NCBI GenBank assembly: GCA_947491935.1
Contig: CANLLF010000002.1
Location: 496,001-560,000 of the forward strand
DNA: 64,000 nt
Source: an uncultured Roseicyclus sp.
GTDB lineage: Bacteria > Pseudomonadota > Alphaproteobacteria > Rhodobacterales > Rhodobacteraceae
Reading direction: 5' to 3'
Of the stretch, positions 43,585 to 50,658 are shown piece by piece (positions within the stretch are counted from its first letter, which is position 1; every line of letters starts with the position of its first letter). The notes beneath the pieces were generated by a model. It saw only the letters and a program-made list of their open reading frames with translations, was not told the DNA's origin and did not search any database. The translations under genes were made by a program, and so were the position numbers.

Positions 43585-44982
43585 ATGAACCTGAGACCTG
43601 ATCCAACATTCCACGCATCCCCCAAACTGGCCATGCAAGCGCCGGTGGAAAACTACGCCTTCACCGTGATGTTGAGCCCCGACGGCTCCCAATCCGACGG
43701 GATCGCCGTGGTCGATGTGAACCCAAAATCCGACACCTATGGGCAGATCGTCCATCAGGTGATCGTGCCCAACAAAGGCGATGAATTTCACCATTTCGGC
43801 TGGAATGCCTGTTCCTCGTCGCTGTCGCCGCTGACGGGCCATGCGTTTCTCGAACGGCGCTACCTGATCGTGCCGGGCATCCGGTCATCGCGGATTTATG
43901 TGATCGATGTGAAGGAACCGTTGAAGGCCAAGATCCACAAGACGATCGAGCCCGAAGAGCTGTTCGCCAAGACCGGCTATTCACGCCCCCACACGATCCA
44001 TTGCGGCCCCGAGGGCATTTACGTCTCGACCCTGGGCGGTGGTGGCGAAGACGGCACCGATGGCCCGCCGGGCATCTTCATCATGGATTGCGAGACCTTC
44101 GAGATCATCGGCCAATACGAGATGGACCGGGGCAAGCAGGACAAGCATTACGATTTCTGGTGGAACCTGCCGCAGGATTACATGGTCAGCTCCGAATGGG
44201 GCCTGCCGCCGCAGTTCGAAAACGGCGTGGTGCCCGAGGATCTGCTCTCCAACAAATACGGCCATTCGATCCACTTCTGGGACCTGCGCGCGCGCAAGAA
44301 TATCCAGACGATGGATTTCGGTGAAAACTACCAGATGGCGCTGGAAATCCGGCCCGCCCATGATCCCACCAAATCCTACGGGTTCTGTGGTGTGGTGGTG
44401 GATACCACCAACCTCCAAGGCGCGATTTTCACGTGGTGGCGGGATGAGGATGGTGTCTGGCAATCCAAGAAGACCATCACCATCGATCCGCGCCCGGAAA
44501 AGCCCGAAAATCTGCCACCGCTGTTGCAGGGATTCGAGGCGGTGCCGCCGTTGGTTACCGATATCGACCTGAGCCTCGACGACAAGTACCTCTACGTGGC
44601 CTGTTGGGGGCTGGGCGAGATGCACCAATACGATGTGTCCGATCCCATGAACCCGGTCCTGACCGGCAAGGTGGAATTGGGCGGCATTGCCCGGAGCACC
44701 AAGCACGTCAACGGCAAGGATTTTGCCTATGGTCCGCAGATGGTTGAGATCAGCCGCGATGGCAAACGCGTCTACTGGACCAACTCGCTCTATTCGACAT
44801 GGGATGATCAATTCTACCCCGATGACGAGGGCGGGCAGATGGTGATGGCCAATAATGACGAGAACGGCTTCCACCTCGATCCGGACTTCTACATCGACTT
44901 TCCCAAGGGTCTGCGCTCACACCAGATCCGGCTGGAGGGGGGAGATTGTTCGACCGACAGTTTCTGCTACCCGTCGGTCTGA
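43585..44982 (+). CDS. Selenium-binding protein 56 family; probable methanethiol oxidase
   Basis: 465 aa, seven-bladed propeller. Bacterial members (MtoX) are copper enzymes that oxidise methanethiol to formaldehyde, hydrogen peroxide and sulfide. The selenium-binding Cys76 lies in HHFGWNACSSS. Other conserved His-bearing loops are GYSRPHTIHCGPEG, YGHSIHFWDLRA and LRSHQIRLEGGDCSTD. No signal peptide is visible, although several MtoX proteins are periplasmic. Good ribosome site GGGAGG before ATG 43585. The next gene starts three bases after its stop. Confidence 0.9.
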   Translation: MNLRPDPTFHASPKLAMQAPVENYAFTVMLSPDGSQSDGIAVVDVNPKSDTYGQIVHQVIVPNKGDEFHHFGWNACSSSLSPLTGHAFLERRYLIVPGIRSSRIYVIDVKEPLKAKIHKTIEPEELFAKTGYSRPHTIHCGPEGIYVSTLGGGGEDGTDGPPGIFIMDCETFEIIGQYEMDRGKQDKHYDFWWNLPQDYMVSSEWGLPPQFENGVVPEDLLSNKYGHSIHFWDLRARKNIQTMDFGENYQMALEIRPAHDPTKSYGFCGVVVDTTNLQGAIFTWWRDEDGVWQSKKTITIDPRPEKPENLPPLLQGFEAVPPLVTDIDLSLDDKYLYVACWGLGEMHQYDVSDPMNPVLTGKVELGGIARSTKHVNGKDFAYGPQMVEISRDGKRVYWTNSLYSTWDDQFYPDDEGGQMVMANNDENGFHLDPDFYIDFPKGLRSHQIRLEGGDCSTDSFCYPSV

Positions 44983-44985
44983 CAC

Positions 44986-45654
44986 ATGCCTGAACTGACA
45001 TCGATGGCGGCCCTTTGGGGGGCCGTTATCCTGTCTGGCCTCTATCACGGCATCAATCCCGGCATGGGGTGGCCGCTGGCGGTGTCGGCGGCCCTGATGG
45101 AGGGCAAACACAAGGCCATGCCCAAGGCGCTGGCGATGCTGGCGCTTGGGCATTTCCTGGCGATGATCGGGATCCTGTTGCCGTTTTCCCTGATGATCTT
45201 TCTGGTCGAATGGGAGGTGGAGATCCGGATCGGCGCGGGCCTTCTGGTGGTTGCGATGGGGGTCTACCTGCTGATCAATCGCCGCCACCCGCGGTTTCTG
45301 GCCCGTGTGCATCCCGCCCGTCTGGCGCTCTGGTCGTTTCTGGCGGCGATGGCCCACGGCGCGGGCCTGATGCTGGTACCGATCTATTTGGGGATTTGCG
45401 CCATCGGGGCGGAGGAAACCGGGCATCTGGCGGCTCAGGCGCTGATGGCCAATAACATCGTGACCGCCTTCACCGTGGCCGTCGTCCATACGTTTGCGAT
45501 GACCTTGGCGGGCGGGGTGATCGCGGTGATCATCTATCTGTGGCTTGGCCTGCGGTTTCTGTCGAAGACGTGGTTCAATCTCGATATCGTCTGGGCGCTG
45601 AGCCTGATCCTCGTGGGCGGGTTCGGGATTTACGCCGCGTCTTTCGGACATTGA
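44986..45654 (+). CDS. Membrane protein of unknown function coupled to the SBP56 gene
   Basis: 222 aa with six membrane helices. The first has the distinctive GLYHGINPGMGWPLAVSAALMEG, with a His and Asn at the membrane face, and a later MAHGAGLMLVPIYLG repeats the HG pattern. VHTFAMTLAGG adds a third His. The His spacing recalls nickel/cobalt or copper exporters of the NicO/RcnA type but is not a clear match. It starts three bases after the SBP56 stop, so a role in copper delivery or in handling a product of that enzyme is a reasonable inference. Confidence 0.65.
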   Translation: MPELTSMAALWGAVILSGLYHGINPGMGWPLAVSAALMEGKHKAMPKALAMLALGHFLAMIGILLPFSLMIFLVEWEVEIRIGAGLLVVAMGVYLLINRRHPRFLARVHPARLALWSFLAAMAHGAGLMLVPIYLGICAIGAEETGHLAAQALMANNIVTAFTVAVVHTFAMTLAGGVIAVIIYLWLGLRFLSKTWFNLDIVWALSLILVGGFGIYAASFGH

Positions 45655-45810
45655 TTGTCGGCTGCCGAGGACCCCCGAAACAGGTCGCAAATTGCATCTG
45701 CCCGGGCTTGAAACCCGTTGGCTTGTCTGGAACATCGCGTCACCGATGGCCATCTCTCTCCGTATGTCACGAAGAGACGTGCGAGGCCGATGACCGCGAA
45801 GGAGACCGCC

Positions 45811-46479
45811 ATGGATACCGAGGCTTGGGTGGACCGCTTCCCCGGATTGGCGCGCCTTGACGGGCCCACCAAGGCACTTCTGCAAGAGCGCAGTGCGCTG
45901 GTGGAGGCGCCCCGCGGCACCATGGTGTTCGGGCCCGGAAAGTCGCCGGAAAACATGCTCTTCCTGCTCGATGGCACGGTCCGCGTTCAGCAGGTGTCGG
46001 AAACCGGGCATGAGATCGTTCTCTATCGGATTCAGGCCGGGCAAAGCTGTGTCCTGACAACCGCATGCCTTCTGGCCTACGAGGATTATTCAGCGGAAGG
46101 CATCGCGGAAACCGATATACGGGCCGTGGCCGTCCCGCGGGCGGTGTTCGATGAGCTTGTGGCGCAATCGAAGCCGTTCCGCGATTTTGTCTTTGCGGCG
46201 TTCTCCAAGCGGATCACCGATCTGTTTCTGATGATTGATCAGGTGGCGTTTCAGCGCGTCGATGTGCGCTTGGCCGATACGCTGACGAAGCTTGCCGACG
46301 ATCACGACAGGGTCGTCACAACGCATCAGAAATTGTCGGTGGAGCTTGGGACGGCGCGCGAGGTGATTTCGCGCCAATTGCAGGAGTTCCAGCGCCGGGG
46401 GTGGATCGAGCAGGCCCGTGGCAGCGTCAGCCTGCTGGACCGGCCGAAGCTGGAGGCCCTGGCGGGCCACAACACGTAG
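45811..46479 (+). CDS. Crp/Fnr family regulator with a Cys-X5-Cys pair
   Basis: 222 aa from ATG 45811, with AAGGAG eight bases upstream; earlier in-frame ATGs at 45718 and 45790 lack one. Residues 10-125 are a cyclic-nucleotide-type beta barrel, and 140-215 the winged helix with LSVELGTAREVISRQLQEFQRRGWIE. There are no Fnr iron-sulfur Cys at the N-terminus. Instead Cys80 and Cys86 (GQSCVLTTACLL) sit at the end of the barrel, a feature of Crp-like regulators next to YedE and sulfide genes, where thiol or persulfide sensing is plausible. Confidence 0.88.
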   Translation: MDTEAWVDRFPGLARLDGPTKALLQERSALVEAPRGTMVFGPGKSPENMLFLLDGTVRVQQVSETGHEIVLYRIQAGQSCVLTTACLLAYEDYSAEGIAETDIRAVAVPRAVFDELVAQSKPFRDFVFAAFSKRITDLFLMIDQVAFQRVDVRLADTLTKLADDHDRVVTTHQKLSVELGTAREVISRQLQEFQRRGWIEQARGSVSLLDRPKLEALAGHNT

Positions 46480-46495
46480 CGGTTTCCGGGCCCTT

Positions 46496-46510
46496 GGTGA
46501 CATAGTCACC
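46496..46510. promoter_or_regulatory. Operator candidate before the DUF2892-YeeE operon
   Basis: GGTGAC-ATA-GTCACC is a perfect inverted repeat centred 64 bases upstream of ATG 46567, directly after the Crp/Fnr gene. Shape and place suit a site for that regulator. Confidence 0.55.
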
Positions 46511-46566
46511 GAGCCGATGCCCCGTTGATCGGTAAGATGGCGCATCATTATTCGAGGAGTCGAGAC

Positions 46567-46779
46567 ATGACGTTGAATGTTGGCACGTTCGACCGGATTT
46601 TCCGCCTTGTCCTAGGCGTCATCTTGCTTGTCGCGCCGTTCGTATCCGGCCTTGCGATGTTCGAGAACACGGCGATCACGGTCGTGTCGCTCATCGTGGG
46701 CGGTGTGATGATCGCGACGGCGGCGATGCGTTTTTGCCCACTCTATCGGATCTTCGGCATCCGGACTTGCAAGGTCTGA
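46567..46779 (+). CDS. DUF2892 family inner membrane protein
   Basis: 70 aa, two membrane helices separated by a short loop. It starts LNVGTFDRIFRLVLGVILL, the DUF2892 opening, and ends CPLYRIFGIRTCKV with the conserved Cys pair typical of family members near sulfur genes. ATG 46567 has GAGGAG upstream. Three bases separate its stop from the next start. Members often accompany rhodanese, YeeE/YedE or sulfide:quinone reductase genes; molecular role unknown. Confidence 0.88.
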   Translation: MTLNVGTFDRIFRLVLGVILLVAPFVSGLAMFENTAITVVSLIVGGVMIATAAMRFCPLYRIFGIRTCKV

Positions 46780-46781
46780 GA

Positions 46782-47213
46782 ATGGAGACCGTTTTTACGC
46801 CGGTTCAATCGCTGGGAGGCGGGGCCTTGATTGGCCTCGCCTCTGTGCTGTTGATGGCCTTCATGGGCCGGATCATGGGGGCGACGGGCATCCTCGCGGG
46901 GCTTCTGCAGCCCGCTGATCTGTCCGATTGGTCGTGGCGCGCGGCGGTGGTGGCGGGGATGGTCAGCGGCCCTGCCGTGATGCTTCTGGTGACCGGGCAA
47001 TTCCCGGCGATCCAGGTCCCGATCTCGACGGGCATGCTGGTTGTCGGCGGGTTCATCGTGGGCATCGGCGTCACACTGGGGTCCGGGTGCACCTCGGGCC
47101 ACGGCGTCTGCGGCATGGCGCGCCTGTCGCCACGTTCCATCGTCGCCACGCTGATCTTCATGCTGACCACGGGTCTTACGGTGTTCGTGATCCGACACGT
47201 GCTGGGGGGCTGA
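46782..47213 (+). CDS. YeeE/YedE family half-transporter, first subunit
   Basis: 143 aa with four membrane helices and the signature GSGCTSGHGVCGMARLSPRS. Its two Cys match those that relay sulfur in the thiosulfate importer TsuA/YeeE. Proteins of this length pair with a second half, encoded next, to form one channel. ATG 46782 directly follows the DUF2892 stop. Proposed cargo is thiosulfate or another sulfane sulfur compound. Confidence 0.9.
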   Translation: METVFTPVQSLGGGALIGLASVLLMAFMGRIMGATGILAGLLQPADLSDWSWRAAVVAGMVSGPAVMLLVTGQFPAIQVPISTGMLVVGGFIVGIGVTLGSGCTSGHGVCGMARLSPRSIVATLIFMLTTGLTVFVIRHVLGG

Positions 47214-47217
47214 GGTG

Positions 47218-47658
47218 ATGCGTCTGCTTCTGTGCTATGGGATCGGCCTGATCTTTGGTGTCGGCATTTCGATGTCGGGCATGGCGAACCCGGCCAAGGT
47301 TCTGAATTTCTTCGATGTTGCGGGCATATGGGATCCAAGCCTTGGCTTCGTCATGGGCGGCGCCCTGGCCGTCACCTTTGTGGGCTACCGGTTCGTGTTG
47401 AAGCGGCCGGGGCCGGTTCTGGGTGGTATGTTTCAACTGCCCAGGCGCCGTGATCTCGATATGCCGCTGGTGGGCGGGGCCGCGATTTTCGGGGTCGGGT
47501 GGGGGATTGCCGGGTTCTGCCCCGGCGGCGCCCTTCCGGCCATCGGGACAGGTGATACGAATGTGTTGATCTTCGTCGCGGCGCTTCTTGCAGGGATCGG
47601 CGCGGTCAAGTTGTTCTATGCTATTTTCGATGCCCGGAGCCGCGCGAAAACCACCTGA
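47218..47658 (+). CDS. YeeE/YedE family half-transporter, second subunit (DUF6691)
   Basis: 146 aa with four membrane helices. FGVGISMSGMANPAKVLNFFD and GWGIAGFCPGGALPAIGTG are the motifs of the second YeeE/YedE half; the Cys in GFCPGGAL is the expected transport Cys. ATG 47218 lies four bases after the previous stop; GTG 47215 is an equal alternative. Together with the preceding protein it would import reduced sulfur, fitting the SBP56 and Crp-like genes upstream. Confidence 0.9.
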   Translation: MRLLLCYGIGLIFGVGISMSGMANPAKVLNFFDVAGIWDPSLGFVMGGALAVTFVGYRFVLKRPGPVLGGMFQLPRRRDLDMPLVGGAAIFGVGWGIAGFCPGGALPAIGTGDTNVLIFVAALLAGIGAVKLFYAIFDARSRAKTT

Positions 47659-47687
47659 TACGGACGCCGATCCGTTCCGCGGCGGGG

Positions 47688-47915
47688 CTAATCCTCGCCA
47701 ATCGGCGTAAAACGCCCGTCCCAGAATTCCTCCGCCGGGCGGACCCAGATCTGCCTCGCTTCATCATCATAGATCACAACCGGCTTGCGGTCGGTTTCGT
47801 TGATACCTTCGGCAAGCACGCGGTAGAGCCCGCCCTTTCGATGCCGGTGGGTCGGGTGCCATTCCTGTTGGCCCGGTGTTTGTTGCGCGGTCAGAGGTGG
47901 GTCGGGGGCGGCCAA
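47688..47915 (-). CDS. DUF1653 family small protein
   Basis: 75 aa from TTG 47915, which has CGGAG eight bases upstream, 13 bases after the nrdJ stop. Residues 22-65 match the DUF1653 pattern: HRHRKGGLYRVL, then KPVVIYDDEARQIWVRPAEEFWDG. An in-frame opening to 48035 only overlaps nrdJ and has no ribosome site. The family binds no known ligand. Placed in an operon with ribonucleotide reductase. Confidence 0.72.
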   Translation of the reverse strand: MAAPDPPLTAQQTPGQQEWHPTHRHRKGGLYRVLAEGINETDRKPVVIYDDEARQIWVRPAEEFWDGRFTPIGED

Positions 47916-47928
47916 GTCGGGGCTCCGG

Positions 47929-49656
47929 TCAGGGGACGGCCAGGATCGAGCCGGTCGTTGCGTTGGGTCGAAACGTCGTGCATCCCTTGCACCCGGCGTC
48001 GAACGCGGAATGGTACACATCCTTGAACGCATCAAAGGAAATCTCTTCCGGGCAATTCACCGTTTTCGAGATCCCACCGTCAACCCAATACTGGGCGGCG
48101 GCCTGCATGCGGATATGGGCGGCGGGATCAAGATCCATCGCAGTCACGAATGTATCGGGCAATTTGGCGGTGGGCCCGAATTGGTGGCGGAAGAGCCAGT
48201 AGGCGTAATCTTCCACCCGCTCGGTCCGCTTCGTCCCGTTCGCATTGGTGATGGTCCGTGTGTAGAAGCGCGAGAAGACGGGCTCGATGCCGGAGGAGAC
48301 GTTGCCCGCGAACATCGAGATCGTGCCGGTGGGGGCGATGGAGGTCAGCGCCCCGTTGCGCAGGCCATGACGCATGATCAACTGCCGAACATCGGGATCG
48401 AGGCGCGCGATCATCGGGTGCTGCTGATGCCGTGCGGCGTCGTAGGCGATGAACGGGCCCCGGGCCCGGGCCAGTTCGGCTGATGCACGGTAAGCGGCGT
48501 TTTGAACGATCTGCATCCACTGGCCGACTTCGTCCGCCGCCTCCTGCGATCCATAGGTCACACCCAGCATGATCAGCGCGTCGGCCACCGCCGTCACACC
48601 AACACCGATCCGCCGCTTCGAAAATGCCTCCGCCTTTTGCAGATCATTGGCGTATTTCGACACGTCGATCGCATTGTCCAACATGTGGACGGCCACACCC
48701 GTCAGACGGCGCAATTCACCGAGGTCCAGGTGCGCCTCGGCCGTGAAGGGATGCCGGACAAGGCGGGCGAGGTTGATGGAGGCCAACGGGCTTGTCCCGT
48801 TTGGCGGCAGGGGCTGTTCCGCGCAGGAATTCGTGGCCCGGATATCTTCCAGATAATTCAGCGGATTCATCGTGTTGATCCGGTCGATGAAAAGCACGCC
48901 GGGCTCTGCCGCCTCATAGGTGCGGGTCATGATCATTTCCCACAGGTCACGGGCACGCAGACGGCGCACGACCTGGCCATCCCATGTCAGATCCCACATC
49001 GCGTCGGCATCGACGGCGGCCATGAAGGCATCCGTCACCATCACGGACATGTTGAAATTGCGCAGCTTGGCCGGGTCCGACTTCGCGTGGACGAATTCAT
49101 CGATGCAGGGGTGATCGCAGCGCAGGGTGGCCATCATCGCGCCACGCCCCATGCCCTTCACGACCATCGCACAGACCGCATCGAAGATCGCCATTGCGGC
49201 CACCGGACCGGCTGCCGGACAATCGAGGCCCGACACATAGGCCCCTCTGGGGCGGATGGTGGAGAAGTCATAGCCAAGCCCGCCGCCCATTTTCATGGTC
49301 AGCGCCGCCTGTTTGGCCGTTTCCATGATGCCTTCAACGGAATCCTCGATCGTCTGCATCACGAAGGTATTGGACAGCGTCACGTTGCGGGCGGTGCCGC
49401 AGCCCGACAGGATGCGACCGGCGGGAAGGAGCTTGAAGCCCTCCATGGCCCTCCGAAATGTCTGGGAGGTCTGCGCCCGGGACTTGGCCGGATCGGCCTG
49501 GGCGAGGCCATCGGCGACACGCTGCCAGGTGTCGGCCACACTTTGATCAACCGCACGACCATTGCGGCGATATTGATACTTCTGCGCCCAGATCGTCCGG
49601 GCGATTGGTTGATCGAAACTGGACTTCGTTGCAAGAAGTTCAATGGCCTGGGGCAT
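47929..49656 (-). CDS. nrdJ: Adenosylcobalamin-dependent ribonucleotide reductase (class II), short form
   Basis: 575 aa. It makes deoxyribonucleotides with a B12-derived radical, so works with or without oxygen. The ten-stranded barrel is recognised from SGCGTARNVTLSNTFV (84-99), GGGLGYDFSTIRPRGA, the catalytic NSCAE (Asn276, Cys278, Glu280), PPNGTSPLASINLARLV and APTGTISMFAGNVSSGIEP. It ends soon after AGCKGCTTFRPNATTGS, so the C-terminal TSCPD region of long alphaproteobacterial NrdJ (about 750 aa) is missing. ATG 49656 has AGGTGAGG upstream. No cobalamin riboswitch was seen. Confidence 0.9.
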   Translation of the reverse strand: MPQAIELLATKSSFDQPIARTIWAQKYQYRRNGRAVDQSVADTWQRVADGLAQADPAKSRAQTSQTFRRAMEGFKLLPAGRILSGCGTARNVTLSNTFVMQTIEDSVEGIMETAKQAALTMKMGGGLGYDFSTIRPRGAYVSGLDCPAAGPVAAMAIFDAVCAMVVKGMGRGAMMATLRCDHPCIDEFVHAKSDPAKLRNFNMSVMVTDAFMAAVDADAMWDLTWDGQVVRRLRARDLWEMIMTRTYEAAEPGVLFIDRINTMNPLNYLEDIRATNSCAEQPLPPNGTSPLASINLARLVRHPFTAEAHLDLGELRRLTGVAVHMLDNAIDVSKYANDLQKAEAFSKRRIGVGVTAVADALIMLGVTYGSQEAADEVGQWMQIVQNAAYRASAELARARGPFIAYDAARHQQHPMIARLDPDVRQLIMRHGLRNGALTSIAPTGTISMFAGNVSSGIEPVFSRFYTRTITNANGTKRTERVEDYAYWLFRHQFGPTAKLPDTFVTAMDLDPAAHIRMQAAAQYWVDGGISKTVNCPEEISFDAFKDVYHSAFDAGCKGCTTFRPNATTGSILAVP

Positions 49657-50002
49657 GTATCCTCACCTTTCTAGTTCCCAGGAGGCTTTAGATTCAAATT
49701 CTGCCTAATGTGTTAATTTTGAGAAGAAAATTCCTGGAAAAGTTATGAATTGGTTAAAATGCAATCTGTTTGCATGATGATTGAGCGACCTTCCAAAACG
49801 CATTCCATGGTATGCAATCGAATGCAGTGTAATTCGTTGTGAAACCCATCTGGGGCACAATTGGTTTCACGCCGATCACCGAATTTGTGAACATTTTGAA
49901 GGAAGGTTTCTGTGTTTCCCGCGGGCCGCTGTGCTGCGGTTCAGCCCGGGTTAAGGAATACCCAATAGCGATGGCCCAGGTGTTTTCTGAAGGGGCCGAT
50001 AA
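49657..50002. other. Intergenic region between nrdJ and the GST gene
   Basis: A/T-rich divergent promoter region. It contains the palindrome at 49759-49775 and related TGCAATCGAATGCA-type words near 49,814. No open frame with family features and no cobalamin-box-like element was found. Confidence 0.6.
49759..49775. promoter_or_regulatory. Palindrome upstream of nrdJ
   Basis: ATGCAA-TCTGT-TTGCAT is a perfect 6-bp inverted repeat with a 5-base spacer, about 100 bases before the nrdJ start. It could be a regulator site; it does not match the usual NrdR box well. Confidence 0.4.
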
Positions 50003-50635
50003 ATGCACACACTCTATGCCTGTCTTGGATCCGGAAATTGCTTCAAACCGTGGTTGGCGCTGCAGCAGCTTGGTCAACCGGTCCGGGTTGAACTGATCGA
50101 CGTGTTGAAAGGTGAGCAGAAGTCAGACGACTATCTGCGCATCAATCCCGATGGCGTTGTCCCGTTCCTGCGAATCGACAGTGGCCGGGGCATCGGCGAA
50201 AGCAACGCCATGCTCTGGTTCATCGCGGAGGGCACGCATTTGATGCCCGACAGTGCGGAAGACCGCGCGGAGGCATTGCAATGGATGTTCTTCGAGCAAT
50301 CCAAGCTGGAGCCCTATATTTCGCCGGCGCGGTTTTTTACCACGATCCTTCCCGATCAGCAGGAGGCCCGCAAAGACGATATTGCAGCGTGGCAGGCCCT
50401 CGCAGCTGGCGGGTTGGCGCGGCTGAATGCACATCTGAGCAATCGGACCTTCATGTTGTTATCGGGCTATTCCGTCGCCGATATCGCCGTGTTCGGATAT
50501 GTCCATGTTCTGGAAGAAGCCGGGCTGTCCCTGGCGGATTATCCGTCCATCGCCCTCTGGATCGACGCGGTACGGGAAACGGCCGGGTTCCACCCCCTTG
50601 CCGAGTTGGGCCAAGCGGACCTGCGCGCGGCCTGA
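50003..50635 (+). CDS. Glutathione S-transferase family protein
   Basis: 210 aa, thioredoxin-like N-terminal domain (residues 1-80: LYACLGSGNCFKPWLALQQLG, INPDGVVPFLRID, GIGESNAMLWFIAEG) and helical C-terminal domain (85-205, with YSVADIAVFGYVHVLEEAG as the N-capping motif). The cis-Pro of VVPFL and the Glu-Ser that bind the glutathione gamma-glutamyl group are present. The catalytic residue near Ser10/Asn12/Cys13 suggests a beta- or Nu-like class. Substrate unknown. Confidence 0.9.
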   Translation: MHTLYACLGSGNCFKPWLALQQLGQPVRVELIDVLKGEQKSDDYLRINPDGVVPFLRIDSGRGIGESNAMLWFIAEGTHLMPDSAEDRAEALQWMFFEQSKLEPYISPARFFTTILPDQQEARKDDIAAWQALAAGGLARLNAHLSNRTFMLLSGYSVADIAVFGYVHVLEEAGLSLADYPSIALWIDAVRETAGFHPLAELGQADLRAA

Positions 50636-50658
50636 TCATCAAAGTGCGGTCCGCGAAT

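Noticed and set aside
49657-50002. Cobalamin riboswitch in front of the B12-dependent reductase
   Set aside because: I looked for the conserved B12-box-like GCCACTG element and surrounding hairpins on the minus strand and saw none.
50281-50658. In-frame upstream extension of the GGDEF-EAL gene
   Set aside because: It overlaps most of the GST gene in another frame and has no signal or domain; the ATG at 50659 gives a normal protein.
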